Assembly (NCBI GenBank): GCA_947095535.1
Contig: OX352774.1
Coordinates: 28,288,496-28,352,495 of the forward strand
Length of the DNA stretch: 64,000 nt
Direction of reading: 5' to 3'
DNA from: Poecilobothrus nobilitatus
Taxonomy: Eukaryota; Arthropoda; Insecta; Diptera; Dolichopodidae
Of this stretch, positions 25,383 through 36,660 are shown piece after piece. Position numbers and translations under genes: made by a program. Within the stretch, counting starts at the first letter, position 1, and every line of letters begins with the position of its first letter. The notes below the pieces were generated by a model. That model saw nothing but the letters and a program-made list of their open reading frames with translations. It did not search any database and had not been told where the DNA came from.

Positions 25383-25482
25383 TTTTAATGCATTTCTTTG
25401 TCGCCTATGCATTTTTAACCCACACTCCCTCGGTGTTTACAGCTTATTTTATACGCTCTTACCCACGGCTCCCGAGGCCCCT
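25383..25482 (-). mobile_element. tRNA-derived SINE, internally deleted copy
   Basis: Read on the minus strand it gives GCCTCGGGAGC, GGTAAGAGCGTATAAAATA, GCTGTAAACACCGAGGGAGT and GTGGGTT, then jumps to ACAAAGAAATGCATTAAAA. It matches both the head and the 3' end of the SINE at 36466-36660 but lacks the middle. Confidence 0.75.
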
Positions 25483-27497
25483 TATATATTTTATATATCT
25501 TGGGATCATAACGTAGATACAGGGTTACTTCATAATAAAAATATGGAGTTTTTTTTTTAATTTTTAATTTGTTTTTTTTTTTTAAATTTTAGTGCATCGT
25601 ACATAACGGTATTTTTTAAATGACAAAAATTGGGGCAATTTAAGGCTTTAAATAATGGCGTCAAATTTGATTTCAGCTTACATGATTCGTGAATTATAAC
25701 AACAATATATGATGCAATAATTCAAAATTTTATTGTTGTCGCCCCCAAATCATAATTTAACAAATTATTAAAACCCTGATTTTGTAACCAACTATAAAAT
25801 CTCTTCTAATTCAGAATCTGGCATACTCATATATATAAATATTCTGAAGAGAGCGAATACGCTGATTTTGTAACCTTATAGGTGGTTCCCTTCTAAATTG
25901 TTTTTTTTTTGTCATACATATGTACATAATATTATGTAATCATATATATAATTATGTATAGTCATTCTATATAGAAAAGAACATTTCCTTATGGAATTTG
26001 TTTTGTTAAAATTTCTATTGGAATTATTTTTTTCATTGTTTGGAATTTTGTAACTTTGAAGTTTTTTTTTTTTTTTTGGAATTATGACACAATTCCCCTT
26101 CTATCACCTACTCGTACTAACCCCGAACTGTAATATTTCTCACCACTGTATACAATTAAGTAATTTTAAATTAAATTAAGTAATGATTATTTTAAAATAT
26201 AAATACGACAAGCTTAAATCGATAATTCTTTTATTATCATAATAATGGAATTCAAATAAGATTTTCTTAAAATTTCATATTTCCATTTTAGTTAAATTAA
26301 TAATTGATTAATTCCGGTTACTAAAAAGGGCGCCAAATTTCTTATATCAACTGTTTATCGTATTAAAAAATATTAACTCTTCAATTTAATATTCAGTAAC
26401 TAAATACATATAATATGTAGGTAGTAATTTTTAAAAATTTCCAAATAAATTTCATATTGTTTAAAACAAGTTAAGAATTTAGACATACAAAAATACAATT
26501 TTATTAACTGATACATAAAACATATAAATTTAAATTGTTCATGGTTTATGCAAGACAGGAACTGCAGTTTAAGTAATTTGAATATAATTATATCTTTATG
26601 AGTACTTTTATAGAATTATGAAATTTTTACGCAAAATTAGTATATTATATATTATGTATATGAAATAAATTAAGTTTATATATTAATAATTTTTTTTTTT
26701 ATTTTTATTTTAATTTTTAATGCCGGAAAAAACCCCAACAAACTATCACCATAAATATTATAATATAGGTAATATATGTATATTGTCGTAGCTAATGTCT
26801 GTTCTTCATATAATATATTTTAAATTCGGTTATAATCATTAAAATTTGAAATATTTGTATATTTAATGTCTGCCATATTATATTTTAAATAATATTTTAA
26901 AAAAATAAAAAACACATTTTTTCGTTGAATTTTTATTGAGAACGGAAATAATTTTCCCAAAAAATAAAGGAAAAAAAAAAACATTAAAATAAAATAAATT
27001 CAAATTTATGTATAATTTCTTCAAAAGAATCAAAAAAAAAAAAAAAATAAAATAAACTGATGGTTTTAAAATTATTTAATAACTCATAAGATTATGTTAA
27101 AACATAATACCAGATAATACATTCACATATACATAGGTATTAGTGTTAGGAAGTTAAGACATATTTTTGATTTGGCATTAATGCATTTAATATTTTTTTT
27201 TTTCTGTGAGTTTTCGTTGATTTGTCTTAAAACAGAATACAATTGTTTGGATCAAAAATGTTAAATTTATTAATGGATTCAATTTTTGTTAAAAATATTT
27301 TAAATATATAAAATTTAATCAATTTTTATAGCGTTGTATACGCATGCATATATTGTGTCCATTTTTTACTGCTATTTATTTCTTTTCTCTCTTTAGTATA
27401 GTGATCTTAATACTTTTTAATAAGACAGAAATCGAATTTTAATTAAAAAATCATAATTTTAATACTTTCCTTAAATTACAAATTATTTGTACAACTA
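25483..27497. other. gene-free A/T-rich stretch
   Basis: Holds the second copy of the 16.3-kb dispersed repeat (25776-25860), a GGCGCC site at 26329-26334 and long A/T tracts. No gene seen. Confidence 0.5.
25776..25860 (+). repeat. dispersed repeat (partner at 16289)
   Basis: GATTTTGTAACCAACTATAA, TCTCTTCTAATTCAGAATCT and AGCGAATAC align with 16289-16368. The first words recur right after its end (CTGATTTTGTAACC at 25863), suggesting a tandem head. Confidence 0.65.
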
Positions 27498-28143
27498 CAG
27501 GGTGGGACCAACTTTTAGACTGACTGTTCTAAAATACATAAAACTTTTGTAATTTTAATTTATTTGATTTTTTTTTTTTTTAGATGACATCTTTTTTATT
27601 TTATAATATCTTTTAAATGATCTTCATTTTCTTGTTGGCATAATATGTAGTGGCTTTTTCTAATGCATTTTACATTATGACACGGAAGGCTTCTGATTCT
27701 AAATATAATAGTTTTTTCATGAATATTTTATTTAAGCTGGTCAATTGTTTGCGTTTTATTCACGTAAACCGGTCCCTTTAAATAGCCACACAAAAAGAAA
27801 TCAGACGTCGTTAAATCTTGAAACGGATGAGGCGAACTGATATGTGAATTTTTCGAAATAATTCGCATACCGATTCGGCTTCATTCTGTTGGAATCATAT
27901 GTAAGGGTTATTCACTTTTGCTGAACGTAAACATTTTTTTATCATGGTTCCGTATATCACCCTTGAAACGGTTTGTAAAAGCCCATCATCATCTTCCTAA
28001 AAAAATTATGAACCGATGACTCTATTTACCGTTATTACATTCATAATCAATTTAAATGAAAATGGTGGAACATTAAAATGCACATATAATAATAAATCGT
28101 CAAAAAACATAGGTAATAATTTTGACCAGTTCTTGCACCTCAG
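27498..28143 (-). mobile_element. decayed mariner-type element with partial transposase
   Basis: The minus strand reads, with one internal stop and probable frame slips, DDGLLQTV..VIYGTMIKK, then WFQQ-like FQQNEAES, then HPFQDLTTSDFFLCGYLKG and PVYVNKTQTIDQLK. These match the DDE transposase blocks WFQQDGA..H and DLTP.D(F/Y)FLWGYLK..VYVNKP.T. The catalytic Asp of FQQDGA is replaced by Asn. The left end TA-CAGGGTGGGACCAACTT has a poorer partner ending CTCAG-TA at 28143, so the ends are tentative. Dead element. Confidence 0.7.
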
Positions 28144-29227
28144 TATGTTGCTATTATAGAATTTCTTATAGTTCTTTATAATCTGAAAAAAAAAACAAAT
28201 TATTTTTTAAATTTAAAAACCCAAAAGTTATAAATATTTTAAAACAATCTGTCCAAGTTTGCCCTCTACATAATCTATAACTACATATATATGAAATATC
28301 CTATGGGTTAAAACGATTTGAAATCAAGAAAGAGTCATTTAAAGTTTCTTAATATACACAGGTAACATATATAATTTAGAAATATAATCCTAGTATAAAC
28401 CTAAATTTATATCCTAGAAAAATTTCTACCCTATATCCTAGAAGTATAAGTCTAAATTTTTAAAAATTGCCAGCTGGTATTGCTGTCATTTTCAGAAAAG
28501 ATTTGAATTTCCAAATTACATTTTTCTTAAGAAACCTTGTTTTAAAATTTATTTAAATTTTAAATGAATTTCATTATATATCTTATAAAGAAGAACAAAT
28601 TAAACTTTAAATATTTAAATCGATTCTCTTCATTTAAATTATCTTTTATCTTTTTCACTTTGAGATCTAAATTCCTTTTAATTATGAATAATATCTTTAC
28701 CCTTGTTTTAATATGCAAGGGTAATAATATAATAATTTCATTAATTGAAAATCTTATAATCGAGTGTGCAATTAATTTATTTATTTCATTAATTAACCTT
28801 TTCTTTTTATATAAGTAATTAGTCGATATTGTTGCCCTCCATTCTTTGTTTTATTTTATTTATTTTTTTGTTTTTGTTTTTGTTTTGTTTATTAATTTAT
28901 AAATACTCATACTACTTTATATCTCTGCCAAAATTGATATAAATTATATTTAAAATCTAAATTAATTCATAAAAAAAAATCTTGATATGGAGTTATTCTA
29001 CTTTAATTCATATATTTTACATAATTTTTGAAGAAGAAAAGTGAATTTTTTTCTCAATACCAAATTTATGCAGTATGCCATATCTAAATTATTCTATCTT
29101 TCATCACAGTTCTACCAATATTAGCTTTTTGTATGTTATATTTTTATCAATAATATCTTAATAATATTATCTTTTATAATATTATCACCTGATTGATATT
29201 GATTGTTATTTGATTGTCTTGAACATC
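28144..29227. other. gene-free A/T-rich stretch
   Basis: Nothing assigned; the open frame at 28564-28818 is low-complexity (Ile, Leu, Phe, Asn) and shows no family features. Confidence 0.45.
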
Positions 29228-29344
29228 TTAATTTATAGCGTCTTGGAATTTTTCATCAACAGTATATTCACCCATACATTTATGATATGAAATTTTTGCG
29301 ACTTCAATATTCCATTTCCGCATATCGGTTTTAATTTTTGCCAT
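29228..29344 (-). pseudogene. 38-codon complex frame, unrecognised coding relic
   Basis: Starts MAKIKTDMRKWNIEVAK and continues with CMGEYTVDEKFQDAIN before TAA; after the stop the same frame resumes with DVQDNQITININ. The mixed, charged composition is unlike the random frames of this window and suggests an old coding or transposon fragment with one nonsense change. I do not recognise the family. Confidence 0.25.
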
Positions 29345-31301
29345 TCAATAAAAACTTTGACGTTTATTGTTTCATTTTTTAATTAAATGGCACCTTTAAA
29401 ATAAAAATAAATATTTTTTATATATTAATAAGATATAAGTAAGTCCACAAAAATAAATTAAAATATGTAGTTATTATAAATAATAAAAATTTATTTTCAA
29501 AATACTAATTTCAAAAACACACTATAATTTTAGTTTTTGACAAATATATCGAGATAGCTGGTAACAAAGTATCTTCTTCCAAATACACCTAAGCCACAAA
29601 CACAATGATAAACGATCATGTTCTAGTAACTATTATCCATATGTAAACCCCGGCTAACTAAATTTACATACAAAATGGGTTTGGTGGAACTTGAAGAGAA
29701 ATGTTTGTGAATGTTTATATTACTACATTGGTTAAATTATATTGTTCTAATATATGTACATATATTATCGATTGGTTCATAGACTAGCTTTAATTCTAAT
29801 TGATGAAATTGGAATTGTTTATTATTGTTGAATGGTTCATGGATTAGCTTTAATTCCGATTGATGAAATAATTTTTTATTTAATTTGTAGTGTATTAGAT
29901 TAAAATATAACAATAAAGAAAATGACAAGCTCAAAAGATTCAAATTCAAATTATTATTAAATCAGAAGAATATTTAAGTGTAGCACATTGAAGACACATT
30001 GTAGCGATTGAAGACACAAACCAATATCAATGACACAACCATATTGACGTTTGCAAAATACACTTTAAAATTTATTGTGAATTTTTTTTTTTAAAATCAC
30101 AATTTAAAACTTGATAAAACTACGAACATATATGCGTTCTTAATGACAATTCGAGAAAAAAACTTTAATTTTTATTTACAATTCTATAATGATAAAAAAA
30201 TAAATTAAATTTTTTTTTGTTAGATTTTAAAATATTTTAAAGTGTAATAAAAAAAAAACACTAGTATATTATATTTCTTATGACGAGTTATGGAGCTAGT
30301 TACTATAAATACAACTTTCTAAACATAAAAAAAAAAATTCTAAAAAAACACGAAAATAAAAAAAAATTTAAAAAATATATTTGAAAAATTGTCATAAATC
30401 ATAATTAAAGGTATTGCAATACACTTTTAATCCTTAAAAAGAAAATTTTTGTAATTAGAAATTGTTGTGAAACATAAAATAAACATGCGTATATATGCAT
30501 AATATATATTTCCATTTCAATTATCCTCTTAAGATATAAAAAATTTGAAAAAAAATATGTTTTTTTTTACATATACATACATATACACTATTATAAAATG
30601 ATAAAATCTTAATGAATGGTTTTGTTATATTTATTGTATACATATTGTGACTTATTGTTTGCATAGAACATTAATTTTAAATAAAAATTTGGTACACATT
30701 GTATCAATTTCTTTTTTTTTTTTTTTTTGTTGTTGCTGAAAATTTGCCAATTTTTATTTTATATATAAATGTACTTATGTAGAATTATGTTCTAATATAA
30801 AATTTTGTAATTATACGCAACAAATAACAAAACTAAACATAAAAAGGCCAAAACCGAAAATTGTTATTCTAATTTTTTGGTCGTGATTATGTGGCATTCA
30901 TTATGTTGTATGATGCATTATACACACACGTCGTAATGTACTAAATTAAAATAAAAAAAAAAAACCACAGGAATAACATGGTATGCACAATCCATTCATT
31001 TTTTCTAAGTAAATTTAATTGGGCAATTCATGACATCACATAGATTTGTATAATATGATGAAATGATAAATTTTCTTTAAGATTTAATCTTTTAGTTGAA
31101 TTAAGATCAAAGATAATATTATAATATACAATGTATAAGTATATGTATTTTATTTTTATTCAAAAATTGATAAAATATCAAAAGATGAATGCGTCAAGTA
31201 AAATTGGAAAAGTGCTAAATAAAAAATACTCATATAATAATATATCTACTCTTTTAAGAAAGGAGGGATAAAAAATTTGTGGAAGTAAAAGTGTTAATAT
31301 A
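29345..31301. other. gene-free stretch with a small tandem duplication
   Basis: 29560-29700 is a little more complex but unassigned. The rest is A/T-rich, with T runs at 30710-30728. Confidence 0.45.
29771..29869. repeat. 60-bp tandem duplication (1.7 copies)
   Basis: TGGTTCATAGACTAGCTTTA at 29773 recurs 60 bp later as TGGTTCATGGATTAGCTTTA, each followed by ATTCYRATTGATGAAAT. About 90 per cent identical by eye. Confidence 0.8.
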
Positions 31302-31533
31302 CAGAGTGTTTCCGGGTGTTTTAACGTCTTTTCATAAAAAAATCTATAACATTTTAGGGAACGGCTTACTATAGGGAGATAAAAAAATTGCGTTTTGTAG
31401 AGTAACTTGTCAGATTTTAATTTTTGTGTACTAACGATTACTATATCACAACATTTACAAAGTTATAACGGTTCAAAATGATTTAAAATGAAAAAAATAT
31501 GTTTCAAACACAATTTTCTTTTGAAACACCCTG
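31302..31533. mobile_element. Tc1/mariner-type MITE flanked by TA
   Basis: CAGAGTGTTTC at the left end and GAAACACCCTG at the right are inverted repeats matching at 10 of 11 positions, and each is flanked by a TA dinucleotide, the target duplication of Tc1/mariner elements. The 232-bp body has no coding frame. A second related end (ACACCCTGTATA) lies about 185 bp downstream, so it may be nested in or adjacent to another element. Confidence 0.8.
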
Positions 31534-32776
31534 TATTTGGGGAACTTTTTATAGCATATTTCGAAACAGCTTTTCAAGCACTATAATTAGTAGCTAAAAA
31601 CTTTTTCTCTATCTTTAACCGTTTTTGAGATATAAAGAATAGAAAAGGATGTTATTTTCAATCGCTGTGTTAATTTTCAATCACAATAAATAAGTGTTAT
31701 AACACACAAAATGTGTTAACACACCCTGTATAATTTTTGTTCAATTTTTTTTATTTTAAACAAAACAGCATGTAATTAGTTTAGATTCTTATTCTTAAAA
31801 ATCGTTCTCTTCTCAAAATTACAATCATCTGGTTAACAACATTCCAAAGATACATATGGACCAAAATTTTATGAAATTTAGGTTCCACATAACGGTAAAT
31901 TTAAACACTAAATTCCAAAAAATTATGCAATTTTTATATGTAATTTGTAAGAACTAAAAAATTTTCTATGATTTGTCGTTTTAGTTTGAAAAAAAATCAG
32001 CAAAACTTAAGATGTAAACATTTGAATATAGCCCTTTTACCAATTTGGTGGTATTGCAGTTCCTTGCAGTTGTTTTTCAAAATTAATTTTTTTATGACAG
32101 TTATCCATGGTTGAAATTTCATTCGTTCATCTTAAATGTTTTAGAAATTTTGAAAACAGACGGACGAACGGACCAATGGAGAAATTTTTTTGAAAATTTG
32201 TATTAAATTGTATATAAACATTTTCCTAAAATAAAGTTCTCGTAAATTTGTCTATATCATAATTTTGAACACTAAATTTAATAATTTTAAAATTTCCAAA
32301 AACATTTAAGGTGATGAAACAAAAATATTAATTTAGGACTTCTAAACAATGTAATTTATAAATAATTTTAAAGATATTTATAACTATAATTTATAAATTT
32401 TTAAAGTACAAGAACGGATATATAAAATATATTGAGGTTCTAAAGGAATTGTTTTCTTTTTTTCCTTTCATAAGGAGCATAGGACATTAACTAAGTTTTT
32501 TATTATTCATATTTGACTAAGCTTCAGTTTCAGGAATCATTAATTTCATTAAGTCTTTCGTTACTCGGCTGAACCTATTGTACAATACTATGGAGGCGTA
32601 AATATTTCTCTTATTTCTACGCCATCTATTATCTTATAAAAGAATTTTTTTTGGTTGATATTTTGTTATATATTAGAATATCATATTAATTACCTATACA
32701 ACATAAACGTATTTTTAATTTAATTGTATTACAATAATTATGTATTATAAAAATGTATTATACTAATTATATATTA
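31534..32776. other. repeat-derived and A/T-rich stretch
   Basis: 31535-31730 ends in ACACCCTGTATA and includes TCTCTATCTTTAACCG, a word shared with the 'GTCC' repeat family; it is probably repeat-derived. 32230-32776 is A/T-rich with nothing assigned. Confidence 0.45.
31865..32200 (-). repeat. 'GTCC' interspersed repeat, partial copy C
   Basis: CACATAACGGTAAATTTAAA, TATCCATGGTTGAAATTTC and CAGACGGACGAACGGACC occur in the same order and orientation as in copy A at 14.1 kb. It is truncated at the CATAACTCCGGCAC end. Confidence 0.8.
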
Positions 32777-32847
32777 TGACCCAAACGTGATTTGAACCCG
32801 TGATCTTTCGAATGAAAGGCCGGTGTCTTAATCACTACACTAAAGGA
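32777..32847 (-). mobile_element. tRNA-derived SINE head (tRNA-Glu-like)
   Basis: On the minus strand TAGTGTAGTGATTAAGACAC (A-box region), CCTTTCATTCGAAAG and GGGTTCAAATC (B box, 32789-32799) sit at tRNA spacing. The outer ends do not pair as an acceptor stem, and a second diverged copy lies at 35391-35455, so this is a SINE head rather than a functional tRNA gene. Confidence 0.6.
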
Positions 32848-33906
32848 ATTCTTACTCAATTTAAATTTTAAATTAAGATAATTATTCATTATCATAAAAA
32901 GTAAATAGTTTCAAACTAATGGAAAAACCTTTGAAATCTAATTTATTATTTTATTTTTAATCATGTTCATTTTTATGTTTCGTAGTGTACTTAAAATAAT
33001 AATAAAAAACTTTCTATGAAAATTTTTGATGGAAATAAACTAAAATTTGTAAATACGTTGAAACCTTGTCAAAATTAAATTTATTATTTTTTAAATAATG
33101 CTTTTTTATTTTAATATAAACTTTTAAGTTTTTTTTTTTTTTTTAGGTTTTATTCCTTCCTCCTCAAAATACAAAAGAAAAAAAAAAACATTTTTATAAC
33201 TTTTCATAATATGACCGAACAAAACTTTAAATTTACATAGAAGCACTTCAAATTAACAAAATATAACTACATATTCTGTTTTTTTGTTTTTTTGAATTAT
33301 AAAATTTTAAAATTATTGAAAGATATTATTTGTATATAGGTATTCCTTCTTTTTGAAATTGTAGCACGCATTTTTATTTTTAAATAAATCATAAAATATT
33401 TTTTTTTTAATTATAAGCCAATATTAATTTCTTCAAATTGTTTTAGGTTCATTTTTTACATTAGATAAATTTTTAGGATTTTATTTTGAATGTCCTCAGA
33501 TTTCGAGAATTTTTAGTATAGTTATTTAATATTAATTGAATACTTAATTTCGCTAGTTTTATTTTAACTGTATGATATTCGAAATGGATTATTTATTAAA
33601 GATATACTAGTTAAAGTACATAAATAATGCTCAAAAAAATACATTATGATCAAAACATGTGTAATTTACTTTTTTAAAGTCCTACATCCTTACACAAAAA
33701 TTAAGACTTCAAAAAAAAAAAAAAAAAAATAATAAAAAATATAAAAATTTTTTTCAAAGAATGTATTTAAAAAAAAAAAAATTCTAGTACCTAAGTGAAA
33801 TACTAAGTAAAATAATTTTTCCTTGTATTCTTTGAAAAAAGCCAAAAAAAAAAAAAATCTTAAAAAAACATAACAACCCACCAGCTCACAACTCTTATAT
33901 AATATT

Positions 33907-33937
<31 letters not shown>

Positions 33938-35390
33938 GTTTTTCTTTATGAGAAATCGAGAAACTGAAAATTTTATTTTAGGTTCCAGGATGTCGGGCGC
34001 CGATTTTCAAAAAAAAAAAACACAAAAACAATAAATGAAAAACAAAAAAAAATAAAAAACTTGGATTAAAATCTAAAGTGTGTTTCAATTGAATTGAAAA
34101 AAAATTCATAGTACAACAATAACAAAAACAAATAAATATGAATAAAAAAAAAACAACATCAGAATCCATCCTGTGTTTGATACATACATACATATATTTA
34201 CATATACATATATATATATATATATGTATAAAAACATAAATTTATTTATTTAAATGTAAATAAGCAAAAATTTTATAATAAGTTATTATATATTATAAAA
34301 AAGGATATAAGAATATTAAAATTTTTTCTTCTACATATTATATATATCCTTGCGTTTAATAAAATTTACAGTAGAGACAATTTATTATAAATTTCTAAAA
34401 TCGTTATTAAGTTTTATAAAAAAATTTTTTTTTTTATTTAAGAATTGTGTTTTTTTTATTAGAAAGGATTTGGCATTTAATTTTTGAACAAAAAAAACTT
34501 CACAATTTTTTACATACATAATATACATTTTATATACTAAAAAAAACATATGGCTACATAGTTTTCTTTTCAACATTATTTTTTATCTTATAATGTCGGT
34601 TCACTGTAATTACACCACTAATAACAAAAACGTGTACTTATATATGTGTATGTATAAGATGTATTTAAATATATTTATATGTATATTTTCTGAAAAGAAT
34701 GACATTCAATATTGTTTACTTAAAATATTTAAAATATAACTTATCAAAGTTAAAGCTATAATATATTTACATTTTTATATGCATTCTTACATACATTTTC
34801 ATCTTTGTATATTTATGTATAATATATACGCATATAATATATATATTTACATACTTTGTTTGAAAAAAAAAAAAAAAAAATTATTGGCAATTGACTTATT
34901 CTTGTTAATTTGAAATTCTGAATAATAAATAGATACAACTATTTTTTTTTTTTTTTTTGTAAATTGGTGACTATACCACCTCTCAAATTCATATGACATT
35001 GGTCGTTTTTATTGAGAAACAACAAATTGGTAAAAAAAACAAAAAGAGAAAAGCAAAAGAGATGAAAAAGCAAAATTACAGACATTTAGTCTCACTAACA
35101 AAATAATAAATTTATTTATTTTTGTTTTTTTTTAGCAATTTAACAAATTTTTTATTTTTTTTCTAATTTTTTTTTTTTTGAGAATTTACAATTTTATATT
35201 GCTTACAAAACTATAAAAAAAACTGATTGACAAAGTTAACTTTGTTTATTCATTAAAAGTCATAGAATCTTCACAAATTTTTACAAGAAATTAACTTTTT
35301 GACAATTATGTACTTCAAAATGTATAAGTGAGTTTATTTTTTATATTATGTTAACATATTAATATGTTATTTTTCATTAATCTATATAAG
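32848..35390. other. gene-free A/T-rich stretch
   Basis: Dominated by A and T runs; includes GGATGTCGGGCGCC at 33988-34001, unusually GC-rich for the locality. Small frames here are translations of homopolymers. Confidence 0.5.
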
Positions 35391-35455
35391 CCAGCCAAGA
35401 TTTTTATCCGAGATTATTCGAATGAAAAATCGGTGTTTTAACGACTACAACATTG
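35391..35455 (-). mobile_element. tRNA-derived SINE head, diverged copy
   Basis: Minus-strand GTAGTCGTTAAAACACCGAT and TTTTCATTCGAATAATCTC align with the head at 32777-32847. The B box is degraded. Confidence 0.5.
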
Positions 35456-35534
35456 ATTGGATTTTTATGTATACATATATTTACACTATATTTCGTAACC
35501 AGTTAATTAATCGGCCACCACCGAGGCCACTTTT

Positions 35535-35693
35535 TTTTAAATATATATTTACACTATATTTAGTACCAAGGAAGGTTTGTTTTCAATTAACAAAAACTCG
35601 TTACATGTGCAGAATTTGAACTCATACTGTCTTGGTTAATAAGCCATGTGTTTAAGCATTCAGCCACCGATGTGTTCGAGCACTCAGCCATCG
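35535..35693 (-). mobile_element. tRNA-derived SINE with duplicated head
   Basis: Minus strand: GATGGCTGAGTGCTCGAACA is followed by a second head GGTGGCTGAATGCTTAAACA, then the B box GAGTTCAAATTC (35612-35623), TGCACATG and a 3' part ending ACTAAATATAGTGTAAATAT. The B-box region and 3' part align with the copy at 55890-55975. The head duplication suggests a SINE dimer or nested insertion. Confidence 0.6.
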
Positions 35694-35785
35694 ATCAAAC
35701 CTTCAAAAACAATAGGACTTTCTTACAACCAATATAAGATATATTAATTGCATATCAAAAGGCGCTTTTGTTTTATTCTAATTTA

Positions 35786-35958
35786 TTAATGTTTGCGTTA
35801 CTTTTACACGAAAAGAGTAGTTGAAAGTAGTTGGAAAATGGAACGCTAACTTAACATAATCGTATTTACTCCTAATCTACTCAAAGGTTAGTGTAGTTGA
35901 GAGTATAGTTGGGAGTAGAAAAGAGTAGTTTACTCTGTAAAAGAAACGCAAACAATAA
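35786..35958. mobile_element. MITE with 23-bp terminal inverted repeats
   Basis: TTAATGTTTGCGTTACTTTT-ACA at 35786-35808 and TGTAAAAGAAACGCAAACAA-TAA at 35936-35958 are inverted repeats matching at 21 of 23 positions. The 127-bp interior is rich in GAGTAG/CTACTC words. No coding capacity; no clear target duplication. Confidence 0.75.
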
Positions 35959-36465
35959 TTTGAAAATCTTTGATGAAATCTTACCACTTTTGAGGTTATT
36001 TTGAACACTTTCTCTTTAAATCATATAATTGCATGAAATTTAGCATTGCTATATAAGTAAATTGATTGTATTTTTAGATACTTATGGCTAAAGAATTAAT
36101 TTAAGAAACTAAGATTAGTTATATGGTTGCCGGTATATACATATAGTTTTTTAATACATATATAACTTTTATTAATGTATTTCAACTATAAATTATCAGG
36201 AAAAATTCATTTCCAATTAAATAAAATATTCATTTTGAATATCTAAAATACTTTTTCTTTTCAATGTAGAACAATAATTTAATAACATAATCAATTTTAA
36301 TTGAATACATACTAAAGTATTTATTCGTGTTTTAGAACAAAATTAATCAGAATTACAAATGTAATTATAAAATTTGTTTGCTTTTTTATTTGTTAAAGGA
36401 AACTTTGAAAACAACAAAAAATTTAAATGACTTTCCTAAACCAACTTCTTATAATATATTTTCGG

Positions 36466-36660
36466 AGCCTCGGTAGTCTAGTTGGTAAGAGCGTATAAAA
36501 TACGCTGTAAACACCGAGAGAGTGTGGGTTTAAATCCCACACGTCGTCGTTAGAGTTATTCAGCCTTACGACATTTACAACAACGCTTGAACAGAAAAGG
36601 CTGTATGTAATTTCCTGTCCACATTTATGTGGCAGAGAAATGCATAAAAGAAAAAAAATA
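36466..36660 (+). mobile_element. tRNA-derived SINE, near complete
   Basis: The head GCCTCGGTAGTCTAGTTGGT carries an A-box-like TAGTCTAGTTGG (36474-36485), and GGTTTAAATCC (36527-36537) is the pol III B box. An unrelated body follows and the 3' end is GCAGAGAAATGCATAAAAG with an A-rich tail. The copy at 25383-25482 shares both ends. The head does not fold into a full tRNA, so it is a SINE and not a tRNA gene. Confidence 0.75.

Noticed and set aside
32777..32847. tRNA-Glu gene on the minus strand
   Set aside because: The acceptor stem does not form, and a diverged copy of the same head lies at 35.4 kb; treated as a SINE head.
36470..36545. Functional tRNA gene
   Set aside because: A- and B-box-like words are present but the 5' and 3' ends do not pair and the anticodon arm is abnormal; the copy at 25.4 kb shares both head and tail, so it is a SINE.
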